NCBI GenBank assembly: GCA_964558665.1
Contig: CAZLFA010000064.1
Location: forward strand, 1 to 22,443
Origin: CAZLFA01 sp964558665
Lineage (GTDB): Bacteria > Desulfobacterota > Syntrophia > Syntrophales > PHBD01
Reading direction: 5' to 3'
Length of the DNA stretch: 22,443 bases
The notes beneath the pieces were generated by a model. It worked only from the letters and a program-made list of their open reading frames with translations, was not told the DNA's origin and ran no database searches. Of this stretch, positions 15,947-22,443 are shown piece by piece (within the stretch, counting starts at the first letter, position 1; the number at the start of each line of letters is the position of its first letter). Position numbers and translations under genes: made by a program.

Positions 15947-16002
15947 AGGGTTCTTTTCCGCCCTGGCTGTGTCGATCAGCCGTCTTGCTTGTGCGGCGTA
16001 CA
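15947..16002 (+). repeat. 56-base direct repeat, copy 2
   Basis: The second copy of the block at 15701-15756. It differs at two positions within CAGCAGTCCTGC/CAGCCGTCTTGC. The right half of the terminal hairpin (GTACGCC) is missing, so this copy is truncated or diverged. Confidence 0.85.
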
Positions 16003-16114
16003 TTATATACACTCAAAATTACACCTTGATCATTCTTCTCATCCTTGAACCGGAGAACTGACTTCTTTAGTATCCGGTTGGAAACCAATCAAAATCCATT
16101 TTATTATTCAATGG

Positions 16115-16143
16115 TTGACATTTAATATCAAATTTTGTATAGA
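16115..16143 (+). promoter_or_regulatory. Sigma70-type promoter for the LysM/SH3 protein gene
   Basis: TTGACA (16115-16120), a 17-base spacer and TATAGA (16138-16143) precede the gene start at 16208/16217 by about 65-75 bases. The -35 is a full match and the -10 matches at four positions. Confidence 0.6.
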
Positions 16144-16207
16144 GAATCGGTAAGTTATAAAAGTCTGTGTTGCAACCAGTGAAAATAATAGAAAAATTTG
16201 CTGACTG

Positions 16208-18607
16208 GTGAATGTAGTGAAACACATTAATATCAAAACGTATTTTGCTTTTATCGTAGGCACTCTGGTTGTTCTGGGGTTGTCATCCCCTGCTTTCGCC
16301 GAGGATAAAGAGAGCACGGCACATCTTGTATTTAAAAAAACATCATCGACAAAGAAGACGTCAACCTATGTCGTCAAAAAGGGCGATCTTCTTTCCAAGA
16401 TTATTCAGGAACAGTTCGGTCCTTTAACGCAGGATAGGGAGAGATCGCTTTATAGGATCATCCGCAAACTGAACCCCTCTCTCCGACGCAGCGACAAGGT
16501 CAACGCAGGCCAGGTCCTGGTTCTTCCGGTTGAAGAAAAACAACAGGAAGGAAAAGAGGCAAAAGCCTCTTCTGCATACGAAACTAAAAAAGGTGATTCG
16601 CTCATCCGAATTATTCATCGCGAGCTGGGCATAAGAGGCGCGGAAACCTTTAAGACCCTGAAGCAGGTAAAACAGTTGAATCCCGGCATCAGGAATGTCA
16701 ACCTCATCTATCCGGGGCAGCGTCTGATCCTGCCTGGAGGTGAAAAAACCGGCCTGGTGGAGGGGATGGCTTCTTCGGCTGAGGAATCATCCACGCTTGC
16801 AGAGGAGAAGCCCCGGGAAAGCGAATCAGCCATCTTACCAACCGAAGCTCGCCTTGCTGTAATCAGGGCTGTGCTTGCCAAGATGAACGCCTCCATAATT
16901 ACGGGGGGATACTATTTCATTCCCATACCCGACATGGGACAGGCAACAATCGACTGTTCGATGATTCCGGTTGTCGAATTCGATGACGGCAGCACGGTTC
17001 TTCTGGATTTTACCAACCGGATGAACGAGACGTTGAAGAATGCAATAGAATCCAAGTGGGGAAATATCGCCATGGTTAAGGCTGTCCACTATGAAAACAG
17101 CGCTTCCCTTTTGGCGAAGGCAATCAACTCTTCAAGATCGTACAGGATGTCAAGACAAACCAGACCATATGTGACAGCAGAGAATCCCTCAATGGAAATT
17201 GCCGTCGATTGGATCATTTCCAGAAAAACCGGGGGTGATTCAAGTTATAAACAAGCGCTGACTTTTATTAAGAGCAAGGATATGTATCTTCCATCGACTG
17301 TTCATGGCTATATAGAAAGAAGCGGCCTGATGATGACGGATGTCGAAAATGAGGCACTTGTCAGCTACGAGAAGGAGGAAAAATCGTCCTCACCCGAAAT
17401 GACAATGCTCAACTCGTCTAATGACCAGGATATCGTCACGGCTCTTTTGGACACACTGGGTTATAAACCTGAAAGGGATGTCGAAGTAAAAGTTTTCGAT
17501 TCCTCGAATGATGGTTTTAATCTGACAGTTCGAGCGGATTATCTGCTGGATATGACCCAGGGACGATCATCACAATCCGCACAGTCTGATGATAAAAGCG
17601 GCGTTGAAAAGGTCGACAAGCCTGTTGAAGCAACAGCCGGTGAATGGGGCGTAGCACTGACGGTTAAATCGAGAACAAATCTGCGTGCGAAAAGAGCGAT
17701 AGGATCTAAACTCAAGGGAAAGCTTGATGGGGGTCAAAGAATCAAGGTCGATTTCTTGAAGGACGACTGGTATGCTGTTTTCAGCCCGGAAGAAAAAAAC
17801 CGTGATGAGAGCAGAGCGATAGGTTATGCATACGCTCCAAAACTTGGCGTTGATCAGGAAACTGCTGTAAAAAGCGATGTCGTGCCGCGGGAAGCAGTTG
17901 CCGAGGAAAAGGCTGATCAGAAAAAGAGCGAAGCCCCTGCCTCTGTCCAGGGAAAGGATTGGGGTGTTATTCTCACGGCAAAATCCAAAACCAATATACG
18001 TGAAAAGAGAGCCATAGATGCAAATATAAAAGGCAAACTGGCGGAAGGACAAAAGGTGAAGGGCGATTTTCTCAAGGATGACTGGTACGCTGTTTTTAAA
18101 CCCGATGAGGAGACGCGTGACGAGGCAAAAGCGCTGGGGTATGTTTATGCACCGCGCCTGACATCCGGATCAATTGCCTCTGCAAAAGGAAAATCCATGA
18201 AGGGTCTTTCCTACAGTACGGCCGCCGCAAAGAAAAAATCTGCGACGAGTATACGTTATAATCCGGCGGGAGCCGCAAAACAGATTATATTCCATACCAA
18301 AAAACTCCCTCAGCAGTTTGCAAATATTCTGAAAGGAAAGGGAACCGTGATCGTTTATATCGGTCAGGGGGAGAACAAAAGAGTTTTGATAGAAAGAATA
18401 TTGGCAAGTCTCAATATGCCCGCATCTTATTCCGATCACGTATTTACAATTCCTGAAAATACCGGGACGTCACGGGTTGCCATTTCCATGCCTGCCTTCA
18501 AAATAACGAAAGGCAAGGCTACCTTTTATTTGCTTGATTACTCCCTTGACCAGGACATCTATGCTCTGCTGCATGATAAATGGGGAGTGAATGTGATAAA
18601 GTTTTGA
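16208..18607 (+). CDS. Secreted LysM and SH3b-domain protein with a duplicated unnamed domain
   Basis: The 799-residue protein has a signal peptide (to about residue 31, SSPAFA-ED). LysM 1 is at about 53-107 (TYVVKKGDLLSKIIQEQFG... VNAGQVLVLP) and LysM 2 at about 124-176 (YETKKGDSLIRIIHRELG... IYPGQRLILP). Two SH3b-like repeats follow near 480-550 and 585-655, both reading WGV, TN, FLKDDWYAVF and YAPKL/YAPRL. Residues about 214-291 and 728-799 look like copies of one further domain (see findings). LysM and SH3b domains suggest periplasmic binding of peptidoglycan. GTG 16208 is given; GTG 16217, with GGTGA five bases before it, may be the true start. No enzyme motif was seen. Its stop overlaps the start of the PP-loop gene. 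Confidence 0.85.
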   Translation: MNVVKHINIKTYFAFIVGTLVVLGLSSPAFAEDKESTAHLVFKKTSSTKKTSTYVVKKGDLLSKIIQEQFGPLTQDRERSLYRIIRKLNPSLRRSDKVNAGQVLVLPVEEKQQEGKEAKASSAYETKKGDSLIRIIHRELGIRGAETFKTLKQVKQLNPGIRNVNLIYPGQRLILPGGEKTGLVEGMASSAEESSTLAEEKPRESESAILPTEARLAVIRAVLAKMNASIITGGYYFIPIPDMGQATIDCSMIPVVEFDDGSTVLLDFTNRMNETLKNAIESKWGNIAMVKAVHYENSASLLAKAINSSRSYRMSRQTRPYVTAENPSMEIAVDWIISRKTGGDSSYKQALTFIKSKDMYLPSTVHGYIERSGLMMTDVENEALVSYEKEEKSSSPEMTMLNSSNDQDIVTALLDTLGYKPERDVEVKVFDSSNDGFNLTVRADYLLDMTQGRSSQSAQSDDKSGVEKVDKPVEATAGEWGVALTVKSRTNLRAKRAIGSKLKGKLDGGQRIKVDFLKDDWYAVFSPEEKNRDESRAIGYAYAPKLGVDQETAVKSDVVPREAVAEEKADQKKSEAPASVQGKDWGVILTAKSKTNIREKRAIDANIKGKLAEGQKVKGDFLKDDWYAVFKPDEETRDEAKALGYVYAPRLTSGSIASAKGKSMKGLSYSTAAAKKKSATSIRYNPAGAAKQIIFHTKKLPQQFANILKGKGTVIVYIGQGENKRVLIERILASLNMPASYSDHVFTIPENTGTSRVAISMPAFKITKGKATFYLLDYSLDQDIYALLHDKWGVNVIKF

Positions 18608-19581
18608 AAGTAAAGGCTGTTGCACTTTTCTCCGGTGGGTTGGACAGTATTCTGGCTGTACGGCTCATTCAGGAATTGGGAATCGATGTCCGGGGGGTCA
18701 CCTTTGAGACCCCCTTTTTTAGTGCCATCAAAGCTAAAGATGCAGCAGACAGAATAGATCTGCCGCTGACGATAATCAACTTCACGGAAGCGCATCTTGA
18801 AATGCTGAAGGCCCCGCGCTATGGCTACGGCAGAAATATGAATCCCTGCATCGACTGTCATACGCTCATGCTTAAACATGCAGGCAGATTCATGGAAGAG
18901 ATCGGCGCCTGTTTTATCATTACCGGCGAAGTCCTCGGTCAGAGACCGATGTCTCAGGGAAAACAGTCCCTCTATGTAGTTGCCAAAAACTCCGGATACC
19001 AGGATTACGTTATCAGACCTCTGAGCGCAAAACTGCTTCCCGTAACAAAACCGGAACAGGATGGTCTTCTTGATCGGGAAAGGCTGATGGATATTCAGGG
19101 CCGGGGACGCAAAACCCAGATGCGGATGGCGGACCAGTTCGGTGTTACAACCTATGCGAATCCGGCTGGGGGCTGTCTGCTTACCGATCCTGAGTTTTCG
19201 AAAAGGCTGAAAGAGTTGTTCCGAAATCAGCCTGGTTACAGCATCAGGGATATCGAACTGCTCAAGTACGGCAGGCATTTCCGGCTGCCCGGGGCTGTGA
19301 AAGCTGTTGTGGGCAGAAACAAATCCGACAACGAGGGGATAAAAAAACTCTATAGGACGGGAGATACAATCATCCGCATGGAAACCTATCCGGGGCCGAC
19401 CGTATTGATTATGGGTCCCTGCAATAATGAATCGTTGCATATTTCCGCATCTCTGTGTGCCCTCTACAGCGATGCCCCGAAGGATCAGGATGTGGCAGCC
19501 GTTTACGGGACAGATGATGCGTTCATATCGATAAACACAAGAGCGGCTTCAAGAGAAACTGCCGCAGGCTTGATAATATGA
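18604..19581 (+). CDS. PP-loop ATPase, MnmA/ThiI-like sulfur-transfer enzyme
   Basis: The 325-residue cytoplasmic protein opens with KVKAVALFSGGLDS, a PP-loop (SGGLDS at 10-15) that adenylates its substrate. It then has MNPCIDCH with C82/C85, IITGEVLGQRPMSQ, and NPAGGCLLTDPEF with C191. Such cysteines carry sulfur or bind a metal in tRNA thiolation enzymes. Relatives are annotated as tRNA 2-thiouridylase (MnmA-like) or ThiI-like proteins, but the typical MnmA motifs are not all present, so the tRNA target is open. TTG 18604 is preferred because relatives begin just before the PP-loop; it overlaps the previous stop as TTGA, implying coupling. ATG 18580 is the alternative. A cysteine desulfurase lies 1.3 kb away. 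Confidence 0.8.
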   Translation: MKVKAVALFSGGLDSILAVRLIQELGIDVRGVTFETPFFSAIKAKDAADRIDLPLTIINFTEAHLEMLKAPRYGYGRNMNPCIDCHTLMLKHAGRFMEEIGACFIITGEVLGQRPMSQGKQSLYVVAKNSGYQDYVIRPLSAKLLPVTKPEQDGLLDRERLMDIQGRGRKTQMRMADQFGVTTYANPAGGCLLTDPEFSKRLKELFRNQPGYSIRDIELLKYGRHFRLPGAVKAVVGRNKSDNEGIKKLYRTGDTIIRMETYPGPTVLIMGPCNNESLHISASLCALYSDAPKDQDVAAVYGTDDAFISINTRAASRETAAGLII

Positions 19582-19612
19582 TTCCATATAACAAAACACG
19601 ACGGAGAATCAA

Positions 19613-20866
19613 ATGAACACATTAATCAAGTCACATAGCGTAAAAATGATTCTTGCGCTGCTTGTTTCAATGCTGTGCCTTTCTTTAAAAGCGCATGCCG
19701 ATATGGGAAGGATTTATGTGAGCAGCGAACCGGTCACGGTGAGCGAAGATGCCCAGAAGGCCATCATCATGCATAATCTGACGGAAGAGGTCCTGATTTT
19801 AGGGACCGACCTCAGGGCTTCCAGGAAGACGGGTATTATCAGGTTCATCCCTTTCCCGGCCGAACCTGTTGTGGGGCTGGCGCCGGAGGGTGCTTTTGAA
19901 AAAGCCGCTACCATGATAAAAAAATATGGCCTTCAATACCCGTATTACCATTATACAAAAGGCGGTCCCCCGACTTCGACCGGCAAGGGAGTAGAGTTGC
20001 GTCTGAATAAGAAACTGGGAGCCCACGATCTGACGATCATCAAAGTGAATGACGTTTCCACTTTCAGAGAATGGGTGAACAGGTTCTTCAAGAACAAGGG
20101 TTTGCCGGTGAAAGAAAAATATCCCGAGGAAGAGGCTGTTGTGGAGGATTATGTGAAAAGAAACATCGCCTACTTCGTTATCGATTACGTGGAAGTCTCT
20201 CCCGAGGTACGATTTATCGAGCCGGTTGCATACAGATTCAAGAGCAGAGAACTGTATTATCCGTTGAAAACCTCAAACACCTTTGGAGGCCGGGGCAGCA
20301 TAGAATTGATTGTCATTGCACCGACCACTCTGTGCGCCCCCGGGAATGAGCCTTTGGATCCCTACAGCGGTGCTCTTTACAAAGAGGAACATCCGGAGGC
20401 GAAAAGACCCTACGGTCAAAGACCTTTCTGTCTGAATATTCCCGTGAAGGCAAGCACATCGGCGCTTCTCGTAAAAGAGGAAAATGACCTGAATGGACTC
20501 TATCAGGAAGGTGAAAGGTTTTTTAAGGACGGGAAGGTTTTCCTGCAGATGATAAGCTATACAGGAAAATATTCATTCAAGAACGATATTTTTGCCGATG
20601 TCTCCTCAGGTAGCCCGCGTGCCCTCGGCGCCGTCGTTAAAGAACGGGACAATCGCCGGGATGATATTTTTGAAGTTATAGAAAAGAAAAGGTGCTCATT
20701 GAAACCGGAGCGTGGCCCCTGCAAGGCCATGTTTGAGCGCTGGTATTATGATGCCGTGGGAAAAAACTGCAGGCCGTTTATCTGGGGAGGCTGCGGCGGC
20801 GTTGTTCCTTTTGAAACTCTTGAAGCATGCAGCAGAGAGTGCGGAACCGGCAAAAAAAGCAACTGA
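19613..20866 (+). CDS. Secreted DUF2330-like protein with C-terminal Kunitz/BPTI domain
   Basis: The 417-residue protein has a signal peptide (MILALLVSMLCLSLKAHA, cleavage near A29). The main part (about 30-345) begins with an Ala-Ile-Ile-Met-His / LILGTDLRA / IIRFIPFPAEP pattern that resembles DUF2330; this match is tentative. Residues 361-410 form a Kunitz domain with all six cysteines: C361, C370, C386, C394, C406, C410. GPCKA, WYYDAVGKNC and PFIWGGCGG match the family. Spacing equals BPTI except one residue fewer between cysteines 4 and 5. The P1 position after the second cysteine is Lys371, as in BPTI, so trypsin-like proteases are the predicted target. GGAGA precedes the ATG. It sits 31 bases after the PP-loop gene. 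Confidence 0.85.
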   Translation: MNTLIKSHSVKMILALLVSMLCLSLKAHADMGRIYVSSEPVTVSEDAQKAIIMHNLTEEVLILGTDLRASRKTGIIRFIPFPAEPVVGLAPEGAFEKAATMIKKYGLQYPYYHYTKGGPPTSTGKGVELRLNKKLGAHDLTIIKVNDVSTFREWVNRFFKNKGLPVKEKYPEEEAVVEDYVKRNIAYFVIDYVEVSPEVRFIEPVAYRFKSRELYYPLKTSNTFGGRGSIELIVIAPTTLCAPGNEPLDPYSGALYKEEHPEAKRPYGQRPFCLNIPVKASTSALLVKEENDLNGLYQEGERFFKDGKVFLQMISYTGKYSFKNDIFADVSSGSPRALGAVVKERDNRRDDIFEVIEKKRCSLKPERGPCKAMFERWYYDAVGKNCRPFIWGGCGGVVPFETLEACSRECGTGKKSN

Positions 20867-20909
20867 ACATAGTTGAATCACAAGCCGGTGTTTCTGTGAT
20901 GTATCATCC

Positions 20910-22052
20910 TTATTTACTGCGCATGTCTTTTATCACCTCATGCAGCACTTCAGTTGCACGAATCAATTCTTCCTCATTATTTCCCTTTCCGAGGCTGAAC
21001 CGTATCGTGCCCTTGGCCAGTTCCGCCGTCATTCCCAGGGCAGACAGCACATGAGAGATATGAGTTGATTCCGAGGTACAGGCGGAACCGGCAGACAGGG
21101 CGATTCCGCCGCCAGCCATCTCCCGGACGACGGCGTCTCCGGCAACGCCGGGTATGGAGATACTCAGGATATGCGGGACCCTGCACAGGGGATCGCCGTT
21201 AATTTTAACGTCCGGGATATTTTGCACAATAATCGCCTCCAACATATCCCGCAGTTGTTTCAGCATGACCATGGCGTAGGGCAAGTCTCTGGAAGCAATC
21301 TCACAGGCCTTTCCCAGTCCGACAATGCCCGGGACATTCTCCGTGCCCGCCCTTCTTCCGTTTTCCTGGTGACCTCCGAATGTCAGAGGATTTATCCTTG
21401 TTCCGCTGCGGATGTAAAGAGCGCCCACTCCTTTCGGGCCGTGAAATTTGTGTCCGGCTATGGAGAGCATGTCTGCGTGAAGATCATCGACATTGACAGG
21501 TATCTTGCCTATAGTCTGAACGGCGTCCGTATGCAGGTATATTCCCCTCGCTTTCGTAATATCCCCGATTTCAGCAAGCGGTTCGACGGTGCCTATTTCA
21601 TTGTTGGCGTGCATAACGGTTACGAGGAATGTCCTGTCGGTAATCGCTTTCTTGATGTCGTCAGGATTAACCAGGCCTTTTTCATCAACAGGCAGATATG
21701 TGACGGAGAACCCTTTTTCTTCGAGATAGGAGCAGGAATTCAAAACGGCCGGATGCTCTATCGCCGAGGTGATGATGTGATTCTTTTCATTGTCCGCGGC
21801 ATATGCCGTTCCGAGCAGAGCCAGATTATCGGCTTCCGTTCCGCCGCTCGTAAAAACAATTTCCGAAGGATCGGCCCCTATCATAGATGCCGTAAGATGT
21901 CTCGCCTGTTCGATAGCTTCTCTGGCCTTCATTCCCAGCGGATGGATGCTTGACGGGTTTCCGTAACTGAATCCAAAATAGGTCATCATGGCGGCAAGGA
22001 CTTCGGGGGCAACCGGGGTCGTCGCACTGTGGTCAAGGTAGATCGTTTCCAT
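20910..22052 (-). CDS. Cysteine desulfurase (NifS/IscS class)
   Basis: The 380-residue PLP enzyme starts at ATG 22052 (METIYLDHSATTPV), where the family begins; the frame is open further upstream but without similarity. Visible parts are FTSGGTEADNLAL, the cofactor-near IEHPAVL, HANNEIGTVEPL, HTDAVQTIGK, the PLP lysine in SIAGHKFHGPKG (K202), NGRRAGTENVPG and the catalytic loop SAGSACTSES with C325. It removes sulfur from cysteine as an enzyme persulfide for Fe-S clusters or tRNA thiolation. No IscU, IscR or NifU gene is visible. It converges on the Kunitz gene with a 43-base gap and lies near a PP-loop sulfur-transfer gene, which suggests tRNA thiolation as one use. GGAGAA lies about 12 bases before the ATG. 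Confidence 0.93.
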   Translation of the reverse strand: METIYLDHSATTPVAPEVLAAMMTYFGFSYGNPSSIHPLGMKAREAIEQARHLTASMIGADPSEIVFTSGGTEADNLALLGTAYAADNEKNHIITSAIEHPAVLNSCSYLEEKGFSVTYLPVDEKGLVNPDDIKKAITDRTFLVTVMHANNEIGTVEPLAEIGDITKARGIYLHTDAVQTIGKIPVNVDDLHADMLSIAGHKFHGPKGVGALYIRSGTRINPLTFGGHQENGRRAGTENVPGIVGLGKACEIASRDLPYAMVMLKQLRDMLEAIIVQNIPDVKINGDPLCRVPHILSISIPGVAGDAVVREMAGGGIALSAGSACTSESTHISHVLSALGMTAELAKGTIRFSLGKGNNEEELIRATEVLHEVIKDMRSK

Positions 22053-22443
22053 TGCAGATAGAGTTCTCCAGGATTTGTTAAGCTGATATAACAGCAAGTG
22101 TCGAAAAAAGTCAAACCGGAGGTTCCGGGACAAATGTCGATAAAAAAGTAATCACCGATCATCAGCGGATAATACTTTAGCCGCTTGAAAACCTCATTGA
22201 CCGGGCTAATATTCACTTATCTGAGTGCCTGTAAGTTCTGTCGCATAATCCGGGATTATTATATACCATGAACAGGTAATGTGCGAAAAAAGTCCATGGA
22301 CTGTCACCGTACGGAAGGAAACATAGCCGTCATGCAAGTTGCCTTTTTTCAGTTGGATGTGTTAAGAAATCTTTGTATTGATAAAAAAGGGTCTTCTGGG
22401 TTTGTTGTGCATAAATCATGTTAATTTTGGTTCTTTGATAAAT
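22053..22443. other. Intergenic region at right edge
   Basis: This is upstream of the minus-strand desulfurase. No credible gene starts here. AT-rich stretches around 22160-22175 and 22255-22266 could hold promoters, but none could be placed with confidence. No T-box or riboswitch-like fold was recognised by eye. Confidence 0.35.

Larger units (their letters stand above)
15694..16207. other. Repeat-bearing intergenic region
   Basis: This stretch of more than 500 bases holds two copies of a 56-base repeat, two short palindromes, and a 7-base inverted repeat AACCGGA/TCCGGTT (16048-16079). It ends in a promoter for the LysM-protein gene. Open frames crossing it follow the repeats and look like chance. 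It looks like a mosaic intergenic repeat element rather than a gene. Confidence 0.5.

Noticed and set aside
15681..16061. 126-codon open frame with internally repeated FFSALAVSIS
   Set aside because: The repetition simply reflects the 56-base DNA repeats; the frame starts inside the terminator stem and has no ribosome site.
17646..18160. The SH3b pair as a recent DNA-level tandem duplication
   Set aside because: The two copies are similar in protein but diverged in DNA, so this is an old domain repeat and not a recent duplication or assembly artefact.
18559..19440. 293-codon open frame on the minus strand
   Set aside because: It is antisense to the PP-loop gene, whose motifs are clear; no recognisable protein features.
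20867..20909. ATCACA/TGTGAT inverted repeat as a bidirectional terminator between convergent genes
   Set aside because: Stem is only six bases and lacks a T-run on either side; too weak to call.
21171..21953. 260-codon plus-strand open frame
   Set aside because: It is antisense to the cysteine desulfurase, which carries all the catalytic motifs.

Overview
The window reads as a chromosomal segment of a Gram-negative, fatty- or aromatic-acid-metabolising anaerobe, most likely in Desulfobacterota and close to the Syntrophus/Smithella type. The reasons are a complete outer-membrane phospholipid-transport (Mla) operon, two acetyl-CoA hydrolase/CoA-transferase paralogues, an acetate-type permease, an acyl-CoA dehydrogenase and FmdB/LysM/PP-loop neighbours. 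No rRNA, tRNA or CRISPR array was seen. The taxonomic call is inference from gene content.

Layout. 1-361 (minus): start of a CoA-transferase paralogue that runs off the left edge. 362-2280: decayed accessory stretch with an internally deleted IS4-like element (748-1559, intact inverted ends, 5-base target duplication) and a truncated, frameshifted zinc/manganese ABC permease remnant. 2298-3136 (minus): an FmdB-type zinc-ribbon protein and a small HExxH protein. 3260-8240 (minus): mlaE-mlaF-mlaD-mlaC-mlaA plus an outer-membrane beta-barrel-like protein, tightly spaced, with a good sigma70-type promoter at 8436-8464. The MlaF ATPase carries a long C-terminal domain resembling a degenerate GGDEF fold. 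8514-10659 (minus): D-alanine-D-alanine ligase and an EamA-family exporter.

11209-15621 (plus): metabolic block of a GPR1/FUN34/YaaH (SatP-type) acetate/succinate permease, the second CoA-transferase (full length), a 58-residue membrane protein and an acyl-CoA dehydrogenase of the isovaleryl-CoA-dehydrogenase active-site type. These could act together on uptake or export of a short acid, its activation or release by CoA exchange, and oxidation of the acyl-CoA. A repeat-bearing gap follows (15694-16079).

16208-20866 (plus): a secreted LysM/SH3 protein with an apparently duplicated unnamed domain, an overlapping PP-loop (MnmA-like) sulfur-transfer enzyme, and a secreted protein ending in a Kunitz/BPTI protease-inhibitor domain with Lys at the P1 position. 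A cysteine desulfurase (20910-22052, minus) converges on this group and is a plausible sulfur source for the PP-loop enzyme.

Most unusual points: the bacterial Kunitz domain, the MlaF C-terminal GGDEF-like extension, and the duplicated domain in the LysM protein.
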